NCBI GenBank assembly: GCA_024400505.1 | Contig: JAKSMP010000012.1 | Coordinates: 1 to 48,650 of the forward strand | Reading direction: 5' to 3' | DNA: 48,650 nucleotides | Origin: Bacteroidales bacterium | Lineage (GTDB): Bacteria > Bacteroidota > Bacteroidia > Bacteroidales > P3 | Shown here: piece by piece, positions 42,838 to 48,650 of the stretch | How positions within the stretch are numbered: position 1 is the stretch's first letter | Layout of the letters: the number at the start of each line of letters is the position of its first letter | The notes under the pieces: model-generated | The model's database searches: none | What the model was told of the DNA's origin: nothing | The model's input: only the letters and a program-made list of their open reading frames with translations | Position numbers and translations under genes: made by a program

Positions 42838-45800
42838 CTATACGTCAATCACTTGGCATGAGTTTTCGCCCACATAGAGCAAGTAGCCCTTCACGTGCGG
42901 ATACCCCATCGTTTCTATCACTTGGCAGTATCGCAGCACTTGCTCTCTGTGGTCCAGCTTGGGTGCGCCTGTCTTGAAGTCAATCACCCACGTTTCGTCT
43001 GGTGCAAACACAATTCGGTCGGGTCGAAGCACGCTTCCTTGCCAAACGATATCGCACTCATTTTTGCTCTTCAGCTGAGGGTCGAAAAACTTGGCCACTT
43101 CGGGCTGCGCCATCATCCTATGCAGTGGCTGTGCCAAAGCATCCAACTCTTCATCTTCCAAATGGTTGCGCTTGGCAAAAAGGGACAAAGCCAATTCCAC
43201 CTCCTGACTGCTTCGAATCATCGAAAGCAGCTCGTGCATCTGTGTGCCCCTCACTATTGCCGATTCGTTCACTTCGCCAAAAGCAATCCCCGATTGCACT
43301 GCTATGGCTATACGATCATCCCACCGCGGGAAAGTCAGATGGCTGACGGCAATATTGTTCACATCCACAGGCTCTTCGTGCGAGGGGACCTTATGTGAGC
43401 ATTCGCCATAACACCACACATTATCCCTCACCTCTTTGGCTCCGCCACGGTAGCCCATAAAGTCCATCAGCAGCGACCCATAGTCGGTCTTTGCTTCATC
43501 GTCTTTGGCCTCTTTCATCTGGCAATACACCATTAGCTTTTCTTTGGGCCTAGTAAGGGCCACATACAGCAGATTGACGCGATCCATCTCACTGAGCTGA
43601 CATTCTTCGTTGTATTCGGCATCGAAAAGGGTTGGCTCACCCTTCTTGGGTCGCACAAGACTTGTTGGCAATGGGATATCGCTATCGGCTGGTGTGCGCA
43701 CCCATATACTGTTGTAATTCAATCGCTCCGATGGGATAGGATAAAGAATCACTGGCGACTCCAGTCCTTTGGACTTGTGAATCGTCATCATTCGCACTGC
43801 GTTTAAGTCATCAGCGGTGCTAGTGGACAGTTTATCTGCCTGCTTGTCAAACCATTCCATAAACTCTGGTAGGTTCTGCCTGTGGTTGGAAGCATATTTC
43901 TGCACCACGTTCAAGAACGTGGCCACATACCCTGTTTCTATCCCGCTGAGATGCAGCATCCTCAGAGATTCTTCGCAGCAGTCGTATAGTCCTAAATGAT
44001 TCAGGTATTCCGTATTGAGGCTCAGCCCATCAGCTTGCAATATTGCATCAAGAGACGGTAGATTTTGGCGGTTAAGGAACACCTCTTCATGGCAGCAGGG
44101 TATTTTATCCAGCTGGTAGAGGTATTGCAGCACCTTCATGGCCGAAACCAGGTCGGATGGGTCGTTGATGTACTGGAGCAGACTCCTCAACAGCATCACC
44201 ACCCGACTTTGGGTGAGCAAAAACGACTCGCTGGATACCACCGGGACACCCCGCTGCGTGAGATATGTCGAAACCTCGCCCAGCGTGCTCTTCTTGCGCG
44301 CCAAGATTGTGATGTCGCGGTAATCATACCCCTGCTGCCCCACCAATTGTTGTATGTCTTCCAACATCTGCTGCCATATCTTGTCTATCTCTTTGCGATC
44401 CACGTCCCACATGCCCAGCTGCACATATCCGCCTTCTTTGGTGGGCTTTTGGCAGAGATCGGGCGTATCCGAATTGCCTATATATATTTCTTGCAGCCCT
44501 GCATTTTGTTCAAATCTGCTCTTCACCGCCCACTCAAAGAATTCGTTGTTGAACTCCACCACCTCACGTGCTGTACGGAAGTTTTTGTCCAAATTCATGG
44601 ATTGCGCCACACCCTCGCTTTCAAGCAGTCGGCCATGCACACTGCTATCCACATGTGGCAGCTGAACGAATTGGCCCACATCGCCTTGACGGAAACGGTA
44701 GATGGCCTGCTTGCCATCACCCACCACCAACGAAGTGTGTTGCTCGCTCACCCCGTTTTCCAGCAGTGGCACCAAATTCTGCCACTGCATGCGCGAGGTG
44801 TCTTGGAACTCGTCAATCAAATAATTGTAATATCTATTTCCTATGCGTTCATAGATAAAAGGCGAGGGCTCATCCTGCACCACCCGCGATATGCTTTTAT
44901 TGAAATCCGAGATGTGCACAATCTCGTTGTCATGCGCAAAAGCTTTCACCAGTTCTCCCATCTTGCCCAGCAAGGCCATGGAATATAGGTTTTTCATCAT
45001 CAGCTTTCGGGTGTTGTATTTCTTCCCCTCCTGCTCACGCAGTTCACCAATCTTTCTATGCACCTCCTGCAACTTAGGCTTCACACTCGACAGCAACTCT
45101 TTGGTAGCCTCGCTGCATTTGCTGCCCCCCAGTTTTTCGCCTTCCAAATATTCTAGCACACGGCTGTTGGGCAAAGCCAAACTCCCATCGGCCACCTTGC
45201 CGAAATACACACCAGCACCCGTCTTGCCATAGAAGAAATCCAATGGGTCCAGCCCTGCCTGATTGATGATATCGCACCCCTGTTGTCCCAACTCGCGCAT
45301 CTGCTGCTCATAGTGTCGGTTCTGCTCGTTCATCGATTTGCGAATTGCTATGAATTGGGCGGCGGTGAGGTGGGCAAATTCTGCAATGAACGCTGGGGCT
45401 TCTTCCTTGAACAATTCTTCGGCCAACTCGGCCACCTCTCTCTCAATCATGAACCCCTTGCCTTCGTTCATCTTGCTTTCGGCAAACTCACACATCACCT
45501 GCGTCAATTCCTCCTGTCCCTCGCTGCCGGCCAGCGCCATCAGGTCGTCCACAGCCTGGGCAATCTGCTCGCTGTTGTCCAGCGACACGTTGAAGTTCAT
45601 GGGCAGATTCAAGTCGTGAGCAAAAGTGCGCACCAAGCGGTGCATGAAACTATCAATGGTGCACACCGCAAAGTCGGAATAGTTATGCAATATCGCTTTG
45701 CGCACCGTGTCGGCATATTGGCGCAGCATGTCGTTGCCCATACCCATCTCGCGGGCTATATCGCCACCCATACTGCACGAGGTGCCACATTCCACCATAG

Positions 45801-45999
45801 CGTCCAACTCGCGCACAATACGCTCTTTCATCTCATTGGCTGCCTTGTTGGTGAAAGTGATGGCCAATATGCGGGTGAAGCGCTTTTTCAAATCTTCACC
45901 TCGGGCCGAGAATGCCAGTTTCAGGTATTCGCGCACCAAGGTATAGGTCTTGCCCGAGCCTGCGGCTGCACGGCAGATGATAAAACGACTTTGATCCAT
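42838..45999 (-). CDS. UvrD/RecB-type helicase-nuclease (AddA-like)
   Basis: A 1053-residue protein. Walker A is AAAGSGKT (residues 11-18), motif Ia ITFTNKAANEMKERI, motif II LIDEFQDTSRMQW, and motif III VVGDGKQAIYRFRQGDVGQF. Motif V-VI include MMTIHKSKGLESPVILYP and VALTRPKEKLMVY. The end is a RecB-family nuclease: RPDRIVFAPDETWVIDFKTG holds the Asp and Lys of the D-(x)n-DxK active site. It would resect double-strand breaks for recombination. An AddB-like partner may lie next to it outside the visible DNA, but none is seen here. Confidence 0.9.
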   Translation of the reverse strand: MDQSRFIICRAAAGSGKTYTLVREYLKLAFSARGEDLKKRFTRILAITFTNKAANEMKERIVRELDAMVECGTSCSMGGDIAREMGMGNDMLRQYADTVRKAILHNYSDFAVCTIDSFMHRLVRTFAHDLNLPMNFNVSLDNSEQIAQAVDDLMALAGSEGQEELTQVMCEFAESKMNEGKGFMIEREVAELAEELFKEEAPAFIAEFAHLTAAQFIAIRKSMNEQNRHYEQQMRELGQQGCDIINQAGLDPLDFFYGKTGAGVYFGKVADGSLALPNSRVLEYLEGEKLGGSKCSEATKELLSSVKPKLQEVHRKIGELREQEGKKYNTRKLMMKNLYSMALLGKMGELVKAFAHDNEIVHISDFNKSISRVVQDEPSPFIYERIGNRYYNYLIDEFQDTSRMQWQNLVPLLENGVSEQHTSLVVGDGKQAIYRFRQGDVGQFVQLPHVDSSVHGRLLESEGVAQSMNLDKNFRTAREVVEFNNEFFEWAVKSRFEQNAGLQEIYIGNSDTPDLCQKPTKEGGYVQLGMWDVDRKEIDKIWQQMLEDIQQLVGQQGYDYRDITILARKKSTLGEVSTYLTQRGVPVVSSESFLLTQSRVVMLLRSLLQYINDPSDLVSAMKVLQYLYQLDKIPCCHEEVFLNRQNLPSLDAILQADGLSLNTEYLNHLGLYDCCEESLRMLHLSGIETGYVATFLNVVQKYASNHRQNLPEFMEWFDKQADKLSTSTADDLNAVRMMTIHKSKGLESPVILYPIPSERLNYNSIWVRTPADSDIPLPTSLVRPKKGEPTLFDAEYNEECQLSEMDRVNLLYVALTRPKEKLMVYCQMKEAKDDEAKTDYGSLLMDFMGYRGGAKEVRDNVWCYGECSHKVPSHEEPVDVNNIAVSHLTFPRWDDRIAIAVQSGIAFGEVNESAIVRGTQMHELLSMIRSSQEVELALSLFAKRNHLEDEELDALAQPLHRMMAQPEVAKFFDPQLKSKNECDIVWQGSVLRPDRIVFAPDETWVIDFKTGAPKLDHREQVLRYCQVIETMGYPHVKGYLLYVGENSCQVIDV

Positions 46000-46098
46000 G
46001 TGTGAGTACAGCTATTGTTAATCCTCAAATAACGGATATTCTCGCAAAATATTATCCCCTACCCTATGGCACAATAATTGATGCTCATCTTATCAATT

Positions 46099-46638
46099 AT
46101 GGACAAAGAAAGAATGATTTTTGAAATCGATCGCCGCACCGTCACCGAGGGCGACATCGTGGAAATAAACTGGCGCTGCCCCGAGGCAGAACAGGTAAAG
46201 CTCACCATCAACAACGGATTCCGTTCCAACGAGATACAGCTGGAGCAGAGCGGCACCAAGCGGTTCCGCCTCAACCGATCCAAGGGCAAAACCCAACTGC
46301 GCATAACGGTGATGCTGCAAGGCAAGGAGCACCACAAAGATATTTATGTAAAGGTGAAGAAGATGCCCACCGTCAAAGCCGAAACCGTGGACTCCAACGG
46401 TCGAAAAGTTAACTTTCTTATGCGTTGGTGGCAGCAGGCGCTGACAAAATGGCACGCCACCAAAGCATCCATCGACTTTCGCCTTAGGGGGCTTTCGGTC
46501 AAAAAGCAATTTGCCGTCAAGCTGCTAGCCGCCATCGCAGTCATGCTCATCATCAGCTTCTTTTGGCCCAAGTTCTACACCGTTGCGCTATCCACCATTG
46601 CCATCATCCTCATCGTGGTATTGCTGCGCAAAGACTGA
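46099..46638 (+). CDS. Hypothetical protein with two C-terminal membrane segments
   Basis: A 179-residue protein from the ATG at 46099. TTG 46078 and ATG 46081 are in frame but no better supported. The first ~80 residues look like a small beta domain (IFEIDRRTVTEGDIVEINWR, and LNRSKGKTQLRITVML), possibly Ig-like. Near residue 140 two hydrophobic segments follow (KLLAAIAVMLIISFFW and TVALSTIAIILIVVLL). The gene is divergent from the helicase gene. Function unknown. Confidence 0.65.
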   Translation: MDKERMIFEIDRRTVTEGDIVEINWRCPEAEQVKLTINNGFRSNEIQLEQSGTKRFRLNRSKGKTQLRITVMLQGKEHHKDIYVKVKKMPTVKAETVDSNGRKVNFLMRWWQQALTKWHATKASIDFRLRGLSVKKQFAVKLLAAIAVMLIISFFWPKFYTVALSTIAIILIVVLLRKD

Positions 46639-46704
46639 CCCCTCGCCCCTAGCCCAGCCCCAAGCAACGACACGCCCAATGCATCTCAGATGCGTTGCCC
46701 CGAT

Positions 46705-46744
46705 CGTAAGCAACGATAAGCGCAGGTCGTAAGCAACGATTATC
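46705..46744 (+). repeat. Repeated motif CGTAAGCAACGAT
   Basis: CGTAAGCAACGAT occurs twice here, and TAAGCAACGATTATC (46730-46744) also occurs at 10508-10522. Short dispersed repeat in intergenic DNA; no function visible. Confidence 0.6.
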
Positions 46745-46781
46745 TCAACACTATTATCCTATATATAAGCCTTACAAAATT

Positions 46782-47405
46782 ATGAAAGTCCTCCTAATCA
46801 ACGGAAGCCCACGCAAAGAAGGCAACACCTACGTGGCATTGAACGAAGCAGCACAGCAGCTGCAACGCAACGGCATCGACACCGAAATCTTATGGCTTGG
46901 CACCCAAGCCGTGCACGGATGCATCAGCTGTCAGAAATGCCGCCAAGGCGACACCCCTGGTCATTGCGTTTTCAACGACGACCCTTGCAACCAAATAATT
47001 GACAGTATGAAGCAGGCCGATGCCATCATCATCGGCGCCCCTGTCTATTGGGGACAACCTGCCGCCCAAGCCATGGCCATCCAGCAACGTATGCTCTATG
47101 CTGCTGCCGACAACTTCAAGGGTAAACCCGCAGCAGTAGTGTGCGTCTGCCGCCGAGGAGGCGCCACCGCAGCCTTCCAAACCCTGCAGATGCCCTTCCA
47201 AATGTGCAGCATGCCCATCGTCACTTCGCAGTATTGGAACATCGCCTACGGACGCGAACCCGGCCAAGCCTCACTCGACTCCGAAGGCATGCAAACCATG
47301 CGCACCCTGGCCAACAACATGACCGTGATGCTGCAAAAATACGCCACAGGCACCGCCATCCAACCCCAAGCAGAAGAATGGCAACCCACCCATTTCATCC
47401 GTTAA
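46782..47405 (+). CDS. Flavodoxin-fold NAD(P)H oxidoreductase
   Basis: A 207-residue cytoplasmic FMN protein. The phosphate-binding loop is NGSPRKEGNTY, and a second FMN loop is GAPVYWGQPAAQAM. Between them a Cys-rich loop HGCISCQKCRQGDTPGHC, typical of NADPH-dependent FMN reductases with iron-sulfur-like cysteines, is found. These proteins reduce flavins, quinones or iron complexes. The substrate is open. Confidence 0.88.
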   Translation: MKVLLINGSPRKEGNTYVALNEAAQQLQRNGIDTEILWLGTQAVHGCISCQKCRQGDTPGHCVFNDDPCNQIIDSMKQADAIIIGAPVYWGQPAAQAMAIQQRMLYAAADNFKGKPAAVVCVCRRGGATAAFQTLQMPFQMCSMPIVTSQYWNIAYGREPGQASLDSEGMQTMRTLANNMTVMLQKYATGTAIQPQAEEWQPTHFIR

Positions 47406-47431
47406 GCAATTTGGGTATCTCTCCCATCCTA

Positions 47432-47463
47432 GAAAGGGGGGCTGCTGCGGGCAGCCCCCTTTC
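47432..47463 (+). terminator. Terminator after the oxidoreductase gene
   Basis: GAAAGGGGGGCTGC (47432-47445) pairs with GCAGCCCCCTTTC (47451-47463) with a 5-nt loop, followed by TTCTTCG. 47464-47825 carries no gene; it shows a short repeat CACTATACA(G/A)CCA near 47586-47620. Confidence 0.88.
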
Positions 47464-47825
47464 TTCGTATATGATTCCCGATTCGGGCAAACAACGGCGC
47501 AATATGTCCGAACTACAATATAAAACCACCAGCTTTCCCACCCTACAATCCAACCTACCGGCTTCATCGATTATATATCCTGTTTTGATACAACCACTAT
47601 ACAGCCACTATACAACCAGCCTATCTTTGGGAACGCCCAAAACCAGCCCCAAAAAAATATGTCTCAGAGAACAAATATAGTCAAAAATACAGCCACATCA
47701 AACAAGCGGAAATACGCAGCCTTTCGCCCCTTCATCAGTATAAAGGTGAGTCCGCTAAGATGCGTTAGAAACAATCCTTGGAAAAACTTCGAGCATCAAA
47801 ATAGTAATTATCCAAAATAAAAATG

Positions 47826-47833
47826 TATCTTTG
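47826..47833 (+). promoter_or_regulatory. -7 box before the BspA-type leader
   Basis: TATCTTTG at 47826-47833. No convincing -33 box. Transcription from here would give a leader of about 330 nt before the ATG at 48168. Confidence 0.55.
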
Positions 47834-47837
47834 CACC

Positions 47838-48167
47838 GTCAATTCAAGCGAAGAATTGACAGAGAAAGACGCATTTGTGCCTTTATTCCAAACGTGTGAA
47901 TCTGGACAATTCACTATTGAAAAACAGGAATAACGGTTTGAATGTAAGTCTCCATTGCATTGTATATATGCGTATTGCATTAATATACGGTTCAGTGGAG
48001 CAATTCACTGACCTTATTTTGTTTTTCAGGGAGTCCAGACCCTACACGTTGAAATAACGGTTCGGATGGATGGCTCCACTTCTTGTATTTTGTGAAATTT
48101 TACCGCAACTTCGAGCCAAAGTAGCAACAAAAGTTGCGCCCGACACGGAATAAGGGCGGTATTGGTT
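47838..48167 (+). ncRNA. Long, structured 5' leader of the BspA-type gene
   Basis: About 330 nt without a gene. Stems seen: GTCAATTC/GAATTGAC (47838-47860), CAGTG/CACTG near 47993, AGGG/CCCT (in AGGGAGTCCAGACCCT), and GCAAC-AAAA-GTTGC (48124-48137) followed by GCCC/GGGC. The phrase AATAACGGTT is repeated, as AATAACGGTTTGAATG and AATAACGGTTCGGATG. Such density suggests a conserved leader RNA, possibly of a type known from Bacteroidales, but I cannot name a family with confidence. Confidence 0.45.
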
Positions 48168-48524
48168 ATGAAAAAAATCGTTCTAACCCTTCTCCTTGCA
48201 GTCTCGACCCTCGCCTCATGGGCATACGATTTCAGTGCCGTAACCCCCTCGGGACAAACGCTGCATTACGCTATCACTACCGATTCCACCGTCAGCGTCA
48301 CCTTTCCTGGTCCCGACACTTACCCCGACTATTACATTTGGTACGATTATGCCCAGCCGACAGGCTCTCTCCTCATTCCAACCTCTGCCACATATTCTGG
48401 AACCACCTACTTCGTTACCTCTATCGACCTTCTCGCTTTCTATAATTGCAGCGGTCTTACCTCCGTCACTATCCCCAATTCCGTCACCACAATCGGCGAA
48501 AGAGCTTTCGTGAAGTGTATGTAA
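48168..48524 (+). CDS. Truncated BspA-type leucine-rich-repeat protein
   Basis: A 118-residue secreted protein. A signal peptide MKKIVLTLLLAVSTLASWA is followed by a BspA-type N-terminal domain, SGQTLHYAITTDSTVSVTFP and GSLLIPTSATYSGTTYFVTS. One LRR_5 repeat starts (YNCSGLTSVTIPNSVTTIG), then the frame ends at ERAFVKCM. Known family members carry many such repeats, so the gene has probably lost most of its C-terminus. Family members bind host surfaces. Confidence 0.75.
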   Translation: MKKIVLTLLLAVSTLASWAYDFSAVTPSGQTLHYAITTDSTVSVTFPGPDTYPDYYIWYDYAQPTGSLLIPTSATYSGTTYFVTSIDLLAFYNCSGLTSVTIPNSVTTIGERAFVKCM

Positions 48525-48616
48525 CCATATCAAAACAACTGATAATAACTGACATCAAGAAACAATAAAACACTAAAATACAATACTTTCTAAACTTTAA
48601 CACTTCAAATCTGATA

Positions 48617-48648
48617 TTTGGTGGTTCCCGATTTTCCGCTTAAATTTG
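48617..48648 (+). promoter_or_regulatory. Promoter at the right edge
   Basis: TTTG (48617-48620), 20 bp, TAAATTTG (48641-48648): a near-perfect Bacteroidetes promoter, 92 bp after the truncated BspA gene. The gene it drives is beyond the window. Confidence 0.7.
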
Positions 48649-48650
48649 CA

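Noticed and set aside
10508..46744. TAAGCAACGATTATC at two distant places as a mobile element
   Set aside because: Fifteen bp in two copies is too short to support anything beyond a dispersed motif.
1..48650. tRNA and rRNA genes
   Set aside because: None was recognised by eye; a tRNAscan or cmscan run would settle this.

Overview
The window looks like chromosomal DNA of a Bacteroidales bacterium, most like Prevotella or a relative. The signs are Bacteroidetes-type promoters (a TTG/TTTG box, 19-20 bp, then TAnnTTTG) in front of many genes, few Shine-Dalgarno sequences, many small lipoproteins, a BspA-type leucine-rich-repeat gene, a Na+-translocating NQR operon, a three-subunit fumarate reductase and a methylmalonyl-CoA mutase subunit. 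This placement comes from gene content and promoter style only; no marker gene was compared.

Layout. 0-12 kb: the end of an unknown gene, an AAA/DUF4143 ATPase behind a 22-bp repeat array, a membrane-bound AraC-type regulator, a small-ORF plus fimbrillin-like lipoprotein pair, a GH20-like hexosaminidase, a small operon (membrane protein, low-molecular-weight phosphatase, secreted protein, Aat transferase), and metK. 12-21 kb: an accessory stretch with a glycosyltransferase, a decayed IS982 transposase, a GC-rich lipoprotein, a second DUF4143 ATPase behind a 33-bp repeat array, an AT-rich islet of unknown genes including a glycine-zipper membrane protein, a MITE-like inverted repeat and gene debris. 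21-32.6 kb: an energy block, all on the minus strand: aspA, nqrABCDEF and frdCAB. 33-48.6 kb: an 11-bp tandem array, a cupin, a nuclease lipoprotein, several envelope lipoproteins, an OppC-type permease, SufT-like and SufE iron-sulfur proteins, an LptF/G permease coupled to mutA, a RecB/AddA-like helicase-nuclease, a flavodoxin-fold oxidoreductase, and a truncated BspA-type gene behind a long leader.

How the genes work together. AspA releases fumarate from aspartate; NQR passes electrons from NADH to quinone while pumping Na+; FrdCAB returns them from quinol to fumarate, giving succinate; MutA belongs to the succinate-to-propionate branch. This is a nearly complete fumarate respiration module in about 12 kb.

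The most notable observation is a 123-bp sequence present twice, identical and in the same orientation (11948-12070 and 14849-14971). Read on the minus strand it starts with a TACTTTTG -7 box and carries an RNA matching the SAM-II (metA/SAM-alpha) riboswitch from memory: GUGG, GAUUUG, UUGCA, CCAC and GCUAAA in order, with pseudoknot pairing. One copy leads metK, as expected. The other leads an unrelated lipoprotein gene, and its identity stops exactly at the -33 box. A second theme is repeats with periods that are multiples of 11 bp (11, 22, 22, 33) at four places, two of them running into the core promoters of the two DUF4143 ATPases.
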